DNA from: Typhlomys cinereus
Lineage: Eukaryota; Chordata; Mammalia; Rodentia; Platacanthomyidae
Reading direction: 5' to 3'
Assembly: GCA_023101885.1 (NCBI GenBank)
Contig: JALPQD010000413.1
Span: 1 to 64,000 of the forward strand
DNA: 64,000 bases
Numbering within the stretch: the first letter of the stretch is position 1; each line of letters opens with the position of its first letter. The position numbers and the translations under genes were made by a program. Below, piece by piece: positions 36,165 through 49,502 of this stretch. The notes below the pieces were generated by a model. That model saw only the letters and a program-made list of their open reading frames with translations. It was not told where the DNA came from and did no database searches.

Positions 36165-36295
36165 TATAAATTTTTCCATGTGTGGCAACACACACCAAGA
36201 ATTCTAGTACTTGGGAAACAGAAGCAGGAGGCTGGATCATTCAAGACCAGCTTGATACCCTGTCTCAAGAAAAGAATTAATGAATGCATAAAGAA
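36165..36295 (+). mobile_element. B1-like SINE, sense
   Basis: 'TGTGTGGCAACACACACC', 'AGAAGCAGGAGGCTGGATC' and 'CAAGACCAGCTTGATACC', with an A-rich end. This is a diverged 7SL-derived monomer. Confidence 0.8.
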
Positions 36296-36339
36296 ATAAA
36301 GCAACAACTGGCATATTGATAGCGTCAAATTTTCCTATT

Positions 36340-36730
36340 AATTTCTTTAGTCTCTTGCACTTCTGGTCATCTTACGAAGTGTCTGGTGCCTCTTGCTCAG
36401 TGTTTGCTTATCAAATTATCATCAGATGGTGGCACCTTGTCCTTCTGAATTTTTGCCATAAGGTTTCTTGAGTGATGGGAACTTCCATCTGCTTCTAGTG
36501 TGTCTTATCCTAAGACTTTGCCTCCTCTATTATGAATATTGAGATGGTTGCACAGTTTTTCTCATTTAATATGGTGGCTTCCATTAACAGATCTTTGTAA
36601 TAAAAGGAGTAAGGCTAAACTTGGTCATGATGTGTTTTTTCATATGCTTGTAGATTCTAGTCTGTCAATATTTTATTTAGTATATTCATATTCCAGTTTG
36701 TATGAAATTTTTTTCTTTTAATATTCTATC
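36340..36730 (-). mobile_element. Old L1 ORF2 fragment, antisense
   Basis: The part around 36530-36600 corresponds to the antisense ORF2 signature containing 'ATTGAGATGGTTGCACAG'. The frame is destroyed. Confidence 0.5.
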
Positions 36731-37703
36731 TGATTTATCTTTAAAAGACACCCAGCTATCCCAATACAAGCTGGGTAATGTATCAATTTTATCATGTATT
36801 ATGAGGATCTCTATTACACTTTCCTTGCTCTCTCTTTATCTGTGCCTTCTTGTTCTATTGATATGTGTTGTGGTATATTTTGTGTATGCAAGGCCTTTCT
36901 TTTTTGAACATTTTTGACAGTTTCCATTTTTTCCTTAACAGTTTCATAAAGTTACACAAAACCTAATTTTTAAAATGGTATTTTAAAGCTAGTAGCTGAT
37001 TGCAACCACAGTTGTTTTAGATGTTCAGAATGTATTCAAACAGATTACATATACACACACATATGCATACATAATATGTATGTACACACACATTTTTGCT
37101 TGATTATCTGTCCTTGAACATAAGAGAAGTAGTAAATAATTTTCCTTACCTTAGAACACTATAGCACTGTAAAAAAGTTATTAGCTTATAAATTAGAACT
37201 ATTTACACAGAGTATGCTTTAGGCAATGCACAGCTGTAGAATGAAAGCTAAAAGCTGCTTTCAGAGGGCAAAGGAGACATTTTCCAATTCCCAAATAAGC
37301 TGCACTCATGCCATTGTAGAGAGTGTGCAAATTCCACATGGTCCTGGATGAGAGCCATGAGTGCCACTGAGTTGAGCACACTTGGCATGGGGAGCAGCTC
37401 GTACTGCACACCCGACAGTGCCCTGATGGTCAGAGCAAGACCGCAATGCACTTACATCTTTAGCAATCTTAACTAGAATGTTTATGTCTTGAAATTACAG
37501 CTTATGAAGATCTTCCCAAGCACCTCTCACCTTCCTTCCAACACAGCCTAATTTTAGCGTCTTCCAATTAGTATATTCAAGCCATCCACAGACTCCTGTG
37601 TCAAGGACTGCCTTTCACGAGGCAAATAAATTAAATGGCTCGGGGTCTGTTTCAAGATTTGTCTCATCATTTGAGAGATTTTATAGGAAATCGAAGTTGC
37701 AGA

Positions 37704-37704
<1 letters not shown>
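36731..37704. other. Unique stretch with an unassigned minus-strand block
   Basis: 37199-37451 is less AT-rich than its surroundings, with overlapping minus-strand frames. 'ATGTAAGTGCATTG' on the minus strand looks like a donor site. I do not recognise the translation and cannot call it an exon. Confidence 0.3.

Positions 37705-37747
<43 letters not shown>
37705..37747 (+). repeat. (CA)n microsatellite
   Basis: About 21 CA units. Confidence 0.96.
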
Positions 37748-37750
<3 letters not shown>

Positions 37751-39015
37751 TCTTGATACTAAAAAGAAAGGTTTTGCTTTATTTCACTGAATTTTTTTTT
37801 TTGCATTTTTTAAAGGTTGAAAGTGAATTTTTCTCCATGAGTGTTTGCATATGTGGAAAGTAAACATATTATTTCCTTCTAGTCTGAACTTAAAAGAGAT
37901 AAAATACCTCTTAAATTTTCAGCAATGTGTTAGCAGAGGTCTGTTGTGGACCAGCTAGTCTACCACGCCAAGTGGTAGAAGACATGGGCTCTGTTCCTAC
38001 TGCCTCAAGATGGAGGCCAAATGTGCTGTGTTTGTACTGCAGGGCCTGAAACTTTACCTGTCTCAGCTTAACAAAGTCATCTGTCACTGACCACTGTAAC
38101 CTCTCTCTAGCAGAAGATGAGGGGCTTCTCTCCTAGTTCAGAGTCGATAGGACCCCCATTACTCAGAGCCAAAACACTGGCCGGTGTTATGTCAGCTTGT
38201 GCCTGCTCATGTCCCTGTCGCCTCCCATGAGGGATGCCTTCATGCGTGGTGTGCTGTGTTACAGGGAGGAATCCCTGCCTTTGTAATAGATTCTCATGTT
38301 GTGGGAACGTCTCCTTCTTCCTCAAGGTTGCTTATTGCAAGCACAGCCAGGGAAATGAGAAACTCAAAGATCAGTCAGGTTCTAACCTGCAAGAACTTGG
38401 ACATATGCCCACATCCATGCAGACGGTCCTTTCCAACACAGAGCTTCAGAAAATATCAGGCAAGGGTCCGTGGCCAGTGTCTGATATCACAAGGCAGTAA
38501 ACAAAGGGAACAAACATTTAGGAGATTTAGGAGGGTCATTCAGATGAAGCCTACCTTCCCCTACTGTACATCAGGTTCCTTCCTATTCCTCTCCATCCTT
38601 TGCTGTGGACCTCTCTATATTATGCCTGCCATCAGGGTTCCTTGGCTGATAATGGCCTCCTACAGAACCTCTTTCATTATTCAAAGAAAGAAAGCATGGT
38701 AGAAGGAAACACCTAGTGAATGAACAAATAGAAATGAATGAAAGTGTCTGTCCTCTGCACAAGGATGTTTTCAGTATGTCAAGGAATCAAAGCCATGAAT
38801 TCTTAATATTTGTTAACACTGATGAATGTTCACTGCTCACACTTTCTCTATTAATTATGTCATTAGTATCCAGAATATACTTGGACTCAAGAGGGCATTT
38901 AAAGATTTTGTTTGTAGATGTACCCAAGTATCTAAAAAGGAGACTCTTTTTTTCTCTTGCTTTTGATCTATATGCAATTTATATTACATATGATAATTTC
39001 TGTAATTTTATTTGT
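37748..39015. other. No supportable gene
   Basis: Contains chance frames up to 172 codons (38184-38702) without recognised motifs or splice-site context. Otherwise unique-looking. Confidence 0.4.
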
Positions 39016-39019
39016 GTTA

Positions 39020-39408
39020 ATAGGTTCTTTTCTTTTTTGTTTCATGCATATGTGCATGTGGTATATATGTATGTGCATATGTGTGCTAATGTGTGTGGGC
39101 ACGTGAGTGGGTGCAGTGTGTACAGGCATGAGGTTGATGCTGGGGGATCACTGGGCATCTCCCTGGCTCACTCTTCCACCTTATTCCTTGGGGTAGAGTC
39201 TCTCATTCAAACCCAAGACTGACCGATACCACTGGTATCACTAGTCAGCTTGTTTTAGGAACCCTCCGTCTGGCCTTCTGAGGCTGGAATTACAGGTGGG
39301 TCAGTGCAGCTAGCCATCCAGTATTTAAGTGGACTCTGGGGATCAAAACTCTGGTCTCCCTGCTTGCACGGCTGATGCTTAACCACTGAACAGCCCCCCT
39401 CAGCCCTA
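39020..39408 (-). mobile_element. B4-like composite SINE, antisense
   Basis: TG-rich left end, 'GGCATGAGGTTGATGCTGGG', a B1-like middle 'CTTCTGAGGCTGGAATTAC' and the complement of the tRNA-like head 'TGCTTAACCACTGAACAGCC'. It is nearly full length. Confidence 0.8.
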
Positions 39409-41207
39409 GCATTAATGATTTCTGAGGTATGAATGCAGAATGTCCAGTGGCTAAACAGTATCAGTAGTGGAAGATGCATTGTTTACATGTTTGTCATTTG
39501 AAATGACCTTGATAAAGGGTTTTTATAGACCCTGGATGTGGTGCTTGTAGAGATGCTGTAGTAAAGCTGCCAAGGGTGGAGAGGGGCTAAAGGTACTACT
39601 TAAGGCAGGAAATAATTCTAAAAAAATCACATAAACTAATTCCAGGGGTATACAGTTAGGGAAAATTCAAGTACTTAAATAGCTGGAGAAAGGAGAAGAA
39701 ATCGTTTTGTGTGTGCTTCAAATAACCACACTTTTCAAGACATAAAGCAGAGTTCTCCTCAGATAGCATATTCACACTAAACATCAAGATTTACACCTCT
39801 TTTTAATAAGTAATGTTATTTGGTTTCACATGGTGTAGGTGCAAAATTAATGGTATTTTCAGAGAGACATTTGCTTCAATGACAAAGGGTTTGTGGTTGC
39901 TAAAGCTGAAATGTCCAGGTATTATCTCTATTCTTAGCTAGGTTACATCAAGATATCAAAAGACGTCACAGTTTAGTTATAATCTCAAATTCCCCCTGAG
40001 AGATGTGGAATATATAATGAAGAGTATCATAAAAATCTTCTAGCATATTCTCTGGCACATTTTTGAAGTGAGAATGGTAATTTCATTTGAGGAGTTGATG
40101 GGGATCTTTATCCCCTGCAGTGATGAAGCATCCTCAAGGTCAGGGTCATATGGGCATCTGACTCATGCTCCCTCCAGGAAGATCGTGACCTCCAGACTCA
40201 CTTTTCCATCCATGTTTCTGGGACACTCTCGCCAGCATTTTATGCTCTCTGTACCAAATGTTTTGGTTGGGGATGGTCTTCTCCTATGATCCACTGGCCT
40301 CGGCCTGCTCGGTGTTCACCAGGGTCACCTCCTGCCCTTATCCCAACCCTTTCCCCACTCCTGCCCAGTACGTAGCTGTGCTTTGGGCTGTGAGGCTACA
40401 CTCAGACATCATTTCCATATGTCCTCTGTGGGCCTTGTCAGGTGTAGGAGAGAATAAAACTCCTTGTTCCCCTTGAATATTGACAATAAAATACCACAAT
40501 AAACCCTCAGAGATGGTAACAAAAAAATGGGGGACTATCCTTTCCTTTCCTCAGATGAGACCTTCCTAAGGTCTCAGTGGGAAAGGGAGACTCCCTAAAT
40601 TGGGGAGACAGAGATGGAAGCATGAGGGTGACTAAGACATGGAGTCAGGATGGAGTACTAGAGAGGGAAGAACTGCCTGGACCTTCAGAGGGACTCCACT
40701 AGGCTGTTAGAGCGTGCTGAGGAAGACAGAGTCTGGTGAAAGAACGACCCAAAAGTGAGAACGTAAGAGCCTGAAGGTGACAAAGGACACAGTCACCTGG
40801 TATCTTCCGGACATGATCAGTCTCTGCATTCATGAACTCACCATGGCTGGGTCTACTTCCAGAAGACCACAAGATTTGGCCTCTCTGTATTATATCATGA
40901 ACAGTGAAAGATCTCAGGTGGCATACCTTCTTAGAGACTAACAAGGGTTAGGACTGGATGGAAGAGAAGGGCAGCAAACCCTCCCCAGTGATATGCCCAC
41001 TGGTTTATTGCCCTCACTCAATGCCCAGACATGCGTCCTTAACAGGAACCCAGATGGGATTTAGTGAGCTACAAACCCACAGAAAGACATGAGAGTAGAA
41101 GGGAGAGAGGTGAGGTGGAGAAGGCTTGAAATGGGGAAGAAAAAAGAGTTGGGGTTGGGTAAAAGGGAATGGAAATGATACAAATATACCCGTAAAGATC
41201 TAAGGAA

Positions 41208-41210
<3 letters not shown>
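39409..41210. other. No supportable gene
   Basis: Mixed unique-looking sequence. The purine-rich 41080-41210 part resembles the 3' end of a LINE leading into the GATA array, but I cannot confirm it. Confidence 0.35.
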
Positions 41211-41272
<62 letters not shown>

Positions 41273-41346
41273 GAGATAGAGAGATAGAGAGATAGAGAGA
41301 TAGAGAGATAGAGAGATAGAGAGATAGAGAGATAGATAGATAGATG
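41211..41346 (+). repeat. (GATA)n/(GAGATA)n compound microsatellite
   Basis: Pure GATA units to about 41268, then about nine GAGAGATA-type units, then GATA again. All purine-rich on the plus strand. Confidence 0.97.
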
Positions 41347-42220
41347 ATAGATTAAAAACTACTCCCCTCAAATATCAGGGACACATCCTGGTCCTCCCTC
41401 AGGGCTGGAATATGCCTGCTTCTATATTCTTTAGAAGCCTCACATGGTCTTACATCAAGAGTGGGGAATAATAAGCCCTAGACTGAGCCCTGCTTCTGTT
41501 CTGTTTAATAGATTTAAGATACAGTCTTGTCCCTTTGCCTTCACTCTGTGTGCAATGGGCTGTGAAACCTTGAGAACATTTCCCCTCCATAGTATTATCA
41601 TAATCATTCCCTTTACAATTTCAGGTTGACCTTCAGAACCTATGGGCAGGTTCTGAGGAAAGAGATTGAACAGCGACCTCTGTTGTCACAGGCAATTTAC
41701 GAGAGAATGGGAAATTTCCTAGAGGATGTTATAGATAAAACACATTGATAGAATGTTTTTAGGAACAAGACCTGAGGATGCTCCTGGACTAGAAAGTCGG
41801 ATGAACGTACCCCAGTGTATGTCACCGGGGAACCATTTTCTACCTTCTTTCAAGGATGCTGACGCTTTTATTATAGCATCAAAACTAACTTATTAACATA
41901 GTCGTCCTGTGAAAATCCAGTCTGTTCTGGTTGCTTTCGAAATATATAGTATTTTTTCTACTTAAGGAGCATATCATTATTCTAAATTTTTGTTCATTTT
42001 GTGAGTTGTGTTGTTTCCTGTTTGAAACTCCATGAAGTGTACCCTCCATGACGGAGAACAAGAAAAGATAACTGCTAAAATCATCTTGTTCATCTTGCAC
42101 TTATCGCAATGGTCAGAGGTCCAGCTAGTGCTCTATGTCAAGAAAAACGAAATACACAACATAGAAATCGGAAAGAAATATTTGCAAATAGAAAATTTGT
42201 TGTCTAAATAGAAAATCCAA
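41347..42220. other. No recognisable feature
   Basis: Unique-looking sequence. Confidence 0.4.
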
Positions 42221-42221
42221 A

Positions 42222-42439
42222 AGCAGAGGTTCGGAGATGGCTTAGAGGTTAAAGCCTTGGCCTTGCAAGCAAAGGACCTGACTTCTGATTCCAAATCCCA
42301 CATAAAAATGCTGGGCAGAAATGGCTGCAGCCTGCACTTCCAAACCAGAATAAAACAGTAAGGGGATTGAGCAATCCAGGATGATTCCCAATTGCTTTTG
42401 AGCCTCACAGGTACACACATTCAGGTGCCCTCTTATACA
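42222..42439 (+). mobile_element. tRNA-derived SINE, sense (old copy)
   Basis: Head 'TTCGGAGATGGCTTAGAGG', then 'TTAAAGCCTTGGCCTTGCAAG' truncated at a B-box-like block, a body like the antisense copies at 5237 and 10785, and a direct run into (CA)n. Confidence 0.8.
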
Positions 42440-42448
42440 CCACACACA

Positions 42449-42479
<31 letters not shown>

Positions 42480-42480
42480 T
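42440..42480 (+). repeat. (CA)n microsatellite
   Basis: CA units with two ACC interruptions; this is the SINE tail. Confidence 0.95.
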
Positions 42481-42489
42481 GTCTGCACA

Positions 42490-42698
42490 TAAAAGGAAGG
42501 AAGAAGGAAGAGAGGAGGGAGGGAGGGAAGAAAGAAGGGAGGGAGGGAGGGAAGGAGGGAGGACGGGAGGAAGGGAGGAGGAGGGAGGGAGGGAGGGAGG
42601 AAGGGAGGAGGGAGGGAGGAAGGGAGAGAGGGAGGGAGGAAGGGAGGGAGGGAGGAAGGAAAGGAGAGAAAGAGAGAGAAAAGAGAGAAAGAAAGAAG

Positions 42699-42781
<83 letters not shown>

Positions 42782-42784
42782 AAA
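42490..42784 (+). repeat. Long pure-purine (GGGA)n/(GAAG)n/(GAAA)n tract
   Basis: About 295 bases that are nearly all A or G. The GGGA/GGAA units turn into a pure (GAAA)n run at about 42700-42783. Long frames on both strands here are repeat translations. Confidence 0.97.
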
Positions 42785-42796
42785 CTATAAAACAGG

Positions 42797-43135
42797 GATG
42801 GAAAGATGGTGTGGTTAAAGTAGTTACCAGAACCAGAGTTCAAGTCTCCCAGATCCCATGTAAAGATGCCAGGTGGGTGTGCCAGCCTGTCTATAATTCC
42901 TGCCCTGGAAGGCAGAGCCTGAGAATCCCCAGAACAAGCTGTCTAGCCAGATGAGTGACTTCTGGGTTTAGAGACCCAGGCTCAAAAGAATAATATGAAA
43001 GAGTAATTGAGGATGATTCCTGATATCAACCTCAGATCTACATGTGCACATGCACTCAAATGCACTTGCACATGCATATACAGGTGTTCCCACATACATG
43101 CAACACACACACAACATACCATCCACACATGAAAA
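42797..43135 (+). mobile_element. B4-like SINE, sense, with CA-rich tail
   Basis: 'GGGATGGAAAGATGGTG' head, 'CCAGAGTTCAAGTC' B-box-like block, 'GCCAGGTGGGTGTGCC' and an ACATGCACT-type tail. It parallels the copy at 8755. Confidence 0.65.
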
Positions 43136-43875
43136 TGGAAAATAATCTCAAAATGCTTCCAAAAATAATTAGAACTGAAAAATTAAAAAATCACAGGATC
43201 CCATATAAAATAGATCATAGGTATAAATATAAAACAAAACTGTAAAATATTTTTAGAGTGCCCTAGAGTGTGGCACATGTGTGTCAGTAGGTCACAGAAG
43301 GCAGAGAACTGTTGCCTACACCCGGCATTCCAACTTTTGAAAATTTGAATGATTATTAACCTGACACAACTCACTGGTTGTCAACTCCCTGAAGCTACAC
43401 TGTGGGACGAGCCTTCCTGTTGACTGAAGACCAGCCAGAGTCACTTGACAGCCCTGTACGTACCAACAGAAGAAGGGCCATTTTGCAGAAAGTTTCAGTT
43501 AAATTGACTTCCGCTTCTCTGCTCAGTGTGGCAGTACCGCCGGGCTCCCAGGAGTGGCGCTAAGGGAGCTCAAAGTGTGCCTGACAGGGGCAAATGATCG
43601 TGAGGTTGGACTCCACATCTCATAGTGTGCATGGTTTTCCATGTGACACCCCACATGCTCACAACATGGGCCAGGCTCCATGCGCTCATAACACGGATGG
43701 CCTCCCCTGGGCTGAGCTCTGTGCTCACACCATAGGTTGATTCAGCCTCACAGGAGACTGGAAAAGGTGCCATTCTTTAGCTTCATCATGGGTTCTTAAT
43801 CATGTGGAACTGGACACTCAGTTATTACAACAGTCTACATCCTAAATGTATTTTCTCTAAATGCTCATATATTAT
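43136..43875. other. No recognisable feature
   Basis: Unique-looking; somewhat GC-richer near 43500-43780. Confidence 0.4.
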
Positions 43876-43879
43876 TTCA

Positions 43880-44185
43880 TAATAAAGTCCTGTTTTTAAA
43901 AGAAGGACATATGCTGAGGTCCTCACCTTCAGTGTGATGTCAGAGTGGTGACCGGGTCATGAAGACAGAGCTCAGTGTTCTTACTAGAGAATCCTAGAGC
44001 AGTCCCTGCCCTGAAACCACAGCAAGAAGTTGGTAGTCTGCGGACAACAAGCCAATTCTTACCAGATCCTGATGCCTTGATCTCAAACTCAGGCCTCCAA
44101 AACTGTGGGGAATAAATATTTCACTGGTTGAGTCTTCCAGGGAATAGCGGTTCTGTAGTAGCACCCAAACTTAGATAATGTCCGG
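43880..44185 (+). mobile_element. MaLR/MST-like LTR, sense
   Basis: The end block 'CTCCAAAACTGTGGGGAAT' leading to 'AAATATTTCACTGG' is the conserved MST/MaLR 3' part with its polyadenylation signal. An upstream 'TGATGCCTTGATCTC' block fits. Confidence 0.65.
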
Positions 44186-44229
44186 AAGGATAAGTGGGGA
44201 AACAAGAAAAAAAAAGTGTGAGCAGCCAT

Positions 44230-44950
44230 TTTATCAAAGAGGATTATCAGGTGGGAAATAAGCAAATGAGAAGATGGTTGAATATCACTATCCATCGGGG
44301 AAAAGCAAGTCAAGACTATGATGGTACATCTTAACGCACCAATCAGAGCAGGTAAAATAAAACTGATGCCAAGTGTTTGCAATGGCAAAGAGACCCCTTA
44401 GGCATCATGAGGAAATGTAAAATTTAGCCCTTCTTGTGAAACTATGTATGTCATTACTGTACTCAGCAATTATTGTCTTGAACCCAAAGAAATAAAATAC
44501 AGAAATACATGCACATAAAAGTTCACTTTATTTGTAATAGCCCTGAACTGGAAACAATACAAAGGAAGCAAATGTTAATACAATCAACAGTCTAGATGGA
44601 TGTTAAGGGAATTTTGCTGAATGAAAAAGGTCAGTTCCAAAATGTCATATAATGTATGGTTCCATTTATGTAACATTCTTAAAGTGAGACAATTAGAAAA
44701 CTTTAGGAGCTAACTGGGGCCAGCAGAAGTTACTGTGAATGTGAAACAAGGTGCAAGAAGTGGGATAAGGGTAGCAAGAGGGGAGGGGGAGGGAGGTCTT
44801 TGGAGCAATGAGAGTGCTCTGTAGACTGACTGTATCTTTAATATCCTGGCTGTGATAGTGTACCATACTTTGAAAGATGCTACGACCAGGCACTTTCTCT
44901 GTGTTTCTGACAAATGCAGGTAAATTGACGATTACTTCAATATAAAAAAG
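44230..44950 (+). mobile_element. Old L1 3' end, sense
   Basis: The order of blocks (antisense-free 'CAATTATTGTCTTGAACCC', 'AGTTCACTTTATTTGTAATA' and 'ATGTATGGTTCCATTTATG') is that of ancient mammalian L1M ORF2 C-terminus and 3' UTR. No frame is open. Confidence 0.65.
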
Positions 44951-45296
44951 AATGTAAAAACCTGACATCTAACATTTTATCAAACGGTCATCAGAATGTT
45001 GAACTACACATTATGAGTGATAAAAATTATCTACCTTCTTAGACACTGAGCACGCCAAGATTTTCTTAGCTGTTTTACTACCTAACAATTATCCAAAATT
45101 GCAAAAGGCATATTTTGGTATTAAGAATAATTTGGTTGGCACAAAAAAGTAAACAAATGTGTGATTTTAAAGGCTACTTATAAAGGCGGGATCCATACAC
45201 ACAAGCAAACGGTGTGAAGCAGACGGCAGACGTGCGCCCTCGTGGTGGACATGGCTAACGTGAGCTCAGGTCAGGCTGTCTGCCTGGCCCGGGTGA

Positions 45297-46388
<1,092 letters not shown>

Positions 46389-46465
<77 letters not shown>

Positions 46466-46516
46466 TGTGTATGTGTGTCTGTTTGTCTGTCTATCTGTCT
46501 GTCTACCTGCCTGTCT
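46389..46516 (+). repeat. (CT)n(GT)n(CTGT)n compound microsatellite
   Basis: (CT)n at 46391-46420, (GT)n at about 46421-46464, then CTGT/CTGTCTAC units. Confidence 0.97.
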
Positions 46517-46654
46517 CATTCCTTCTCAACCTGTCTCTTAAAGCCTCCTGCGCCCTCCACCCAATATTTAATGTATCCCCTGAAAGAAAAGGCGGATTGT
46601 TCCTGTGGTTAGCTTTCTCTTTTAAATCTTCTTCATCGACCCTGTGGCAGCGCA

Positions 46655-47000
46655 TCAGTTAATCAAGATATAAGGCCAGAGACCGTCATTACCAAGACGT
46701 TAAAAATCCATTGGTCCTAATTGTATGGCATATGCAGCCTGCTGCTCACGGCATCTATCCGCGCAGCTGTCACAGCGAACTGACCTTTCTGAGAGGGCGC
46801 GGTGCTCTGAAAGGTGTCTAATTAAGCAGTTATTCAGCAGGATGAACTTTTGGCCTCTTTCACTGAGGCCTCGTGTTGGCAATTTTCTCCAGCATGTTGC
46901 GGAAGGAAAGGTTAAATACCAGAAGGTTCTCTGCACCTCAGCAGATTTTACCATTGATCTGTAAATATCACACCAATTTGTCCAAACCAAAAGAACTAAA
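46655..47000. promoter_or_regulatory. Candidate conserved non-coding element
   Basis: A repeat-free block in the intron of the ENTREP gene. It has dense TF-like words such as 'CTAATTAAGCAG', 'CAGTTAATCAAG' and 'TTGTATGGCATATGCA', with moderate GC content. It lies between repeats and shows no decay-type low complexity. The minus-strand and plus-strand frames over it are short and look like chance. Calling it regulatory is an inference from appearance only. Confidence 0.3.
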
Positions 47001-47244
47001 GGCTATCAACACTAATAGTTTATATTCTGCTAGTTTTAAGTGCTAACATGAGAATTTTCAACTAAATAAAAATGAGATAAATCCAAGCTGGGAAAGCATC
47101 TAGAATTGTAAGGGTAGTAGGCACGGTTGTCATGCGGTAGCCATGTGTGAACAGGAAGAAGCCAGGGGCCTTTGGTCAGGCGTGATTGCCTCGGAGCTCC
47201 ACTTCTGCGTGGAGACGCCACAAAAAAAAGCAAGCACAACAGTT

Positions 47245-48425
47245 AAGTCTTAGTTTTCTGTTGCTATAATAAAGTGTTTGACAGTTGACTTATATGAAGA
47301 GGAGATGTTTGTTTAGCTCAGTTGGGAGGCTGAACATTCTTACCAGCATGGTTCCTGCTCTTGTGAAGACTCCATTGATTGTATTCCTTCCTCATGGATA
47401 GCATCACAGTGGAAGAGCACATATAAAGAGGTCACATGGTGAGGCAGGAAAGTGGAGAGGAATTTAGGAGCCAGGCTTCATCTGCACAGCAGCAAGCCCT
47501 AACATGAAATAATTCTCTTTTTTTTGCCTGGCATTTTAAAATTTATTTTCCTAGTTTTACAAGCTTCCCTCCTTCTCCTCTCCTTTCCATCCTCCCTCTC
47601 TTCCCTTCATCAATCCACCCCACTCCCTCCCACCCTCCTGCCTGTCCACTTCTATGGACCCCAGGGTTCCCTTTGCCTTGTCTACTCTTGTGTGAGTTCA
47701 GACCTCTGTGGCACACCAAGTGGCCCCTGCTCAGGCATCTCGCTGATGAGGGCCCTCCCCTTACTTATCCAGCCCTAGTCCTCAAGGTTTCCACTGCATG
47801 CTCTTATCTGTCTTAAATCCTCGCTAGTCTATGGGGCATGTTGGCATGCCAGTCCTTATGCAGGTCTGGAAAGGACAAGTCTCACTGTAGTGAGTTCCTG
47901 GATGCAATAGCCCTGCCTTGAATGGAGTGTCTTGTCCAATAGTGGACCTTCCCATTTTTAGGCTCCTACAATCTTACCTCCCCCTCTTCTTTGAGGTTCC
48001 CTGAGCCTTAGAATGGGGAGAGATTAGGCTGGCCTCGCTCTGGATTAGCATTGTAGGGTCTCCAGTACCCTGCATTCTGGCTGGTCATTGTTGTCCACTT
48101 CACTGATCTTCCACTGCCCCAGGCTGCATCCTGTCAGGGTGTTGGGATCCTCTACCTCTGTGTAGAAGACGACCTCTAGGCTGAGTGCGGAGTGCTCCTC
48201 AAATCTATCTGTATCCTTTTTTTTTTTTTTATCTGTATCCCTTTTGTCTAATTCTAACATGAAATAATTCTAAATATCCAATATTAATTCCTTCCAAGGC
48301 CTTGCCCTCAATCACCAACCTCTTAAAGGCTGCATTGCTTTCTAGCATTGCCATACCAAGAACCAAGTCTCCAACTCATGAATACTTGCAGACAAACCAC
48401 TATATCGGTTGTCATTAGAAACCTC
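47245..48425 (-). mobile_element. MaLR-type LTR, antisense, split by an L1 3' end
   Basis: Left piece 47245-47516 begins 'TTTTCTGTTGCTATAATAAA' and contains 'TTTGTTTAGCTCAG'; right piece 48254-48425 continues with 'CCAAGGCCTTGCCCTC'. The two halves join at an 18-bp duplicated target site. Confidence 0.75.
47517..48253 (-). mobile_element. L1 3' end, antisense, with target-site duplication
   Basis: T-rich start, C-rich pyrimidine tract and a body related to, but diverged from, the young copies at 16318 and 49942. The 18-bp target-site duplication 'CTAACATGAAATAATTCT' is found at 47499-47516 and 48254-48271. Confidence 0.9.
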
Positions 48426-48429
48426 CTAG

Positions 48430-48785
48430 CTTGGGACTGGAGAGCCAGCTCAGTGCTTGCTCTATAAGCATGAGGATCTCAGTTCAAATCCCCAGCACCT
48501 GTGTAAAAAAAAAAAAAAAAAAGAAATCCAGACATGGCTTCATGTGCCTATAACTCCAGCATTGGGATATACAGACATGGATACCTAGAGCTCTCTGGCA
48601 GCTAGCCGTGGTGACATGGCGAGATTCCAGGTCAGTGAGTCTCAGGGCAATAAAGTAGAGCTGTAGAGACATAGAGGAAAACACACAACATCCTGCTGGG
48701 ACCTCCACATACACACCAGAGGTGCGCACCTGCATGTTCATGTACATGCACCACACACATACAACAGCACACCTGCACCCCTCTG
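48430..48785 (+). mobile_element. B4-like composite SINE, sense
   Basis: tRNA-like head 'GGGACTGGAGAGCCAGCTC', B-box 'CAGTTCAAATCCCCAG', an internal A run at 48506-48522, then a B1-like half with 'CATGTGCCTATAACTCCAGC'. Confidence 0.75.
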
Positions 48786-49502
48786 GCTTGTAAATAGTAG
48801 TAGACCTAATGAAGCTTCCTATTGGTGAGGACCTCTCCCAGCATGCCCATGTGCTGTGGGATCTCAAGGTTCTGTTCTAACAAAGTTGAACTCAGCTGTT
48901 GAGCCCCAGCATCACAGAGGAGGCAGAAGGGAAGAGCTGGGTTTAGTCATGGTGCATATGGGTCCAGCACGTGATGTGACCACATCCCTGCCTGCTGGCG
49001 TCCACCTCCAACTAACATCAAGTATGCACGTCTTTCTATGGCAGAACTGATGAGTGGATGAATCCTTTAAGATGGGCATGGGTTCGGGGGAAAGGGAGGC
49101 CGGCACAGAGGTTGGCTGGGTCAGGCTGGTTGCACAGGCTGAGCCCTGGGAGAAGCAGGCTACAGTGAGTAGGACATGGATACATCCAGCCCGTATGGAT
49201 TGCGAAACCCAATTGTTTGGGAGGATGACTGAGAAGCTCTTCAATTTTCTTCCTTCTCTTCATTTGATTCTTTAGCTAAAGCAGTAGCACGTGATCACTG
49301 AAACCAGCCAAACTATAAAGCAGTACATAACAAAAAGGGCAACACTCTCCCTCGCCTGCCCCACAAAAGAAACCATGCTTTGCAGTAAGCCCTCCCCTGT
49401 AGTCCAGTATTTCTTAGGCGCTTCTGTGAATACATGTAAATAATAAGTCTTATTTTCCTCCTCCTTCCCCCCTTCCTTTTCGCCCATTCCATCATGACAT
49501 TA
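48786..49502. other. No recognisable gene
   Basis: Unique-looking sequence with overlapping chance frames on both strands. Confidence 0.4.

Noticed and set aside
38184..38702. 172-codon open frame
   Set aside because: There is no recognised domain, no splice context and biased composition; length alone is within chance for this many frames.
41211..41346. CRISPR-like regular repeats
   Set aside because: These are GATA/GAGATA microsatellite units without spacers, in a mammalian genome.
42392..42843. Open frames of about 130 codons rich in Lys/Glu/Arg or Ser/Phe/Leu
   Set aside because: They translate the purine tract and its complement. There is no non-repeat coding content.
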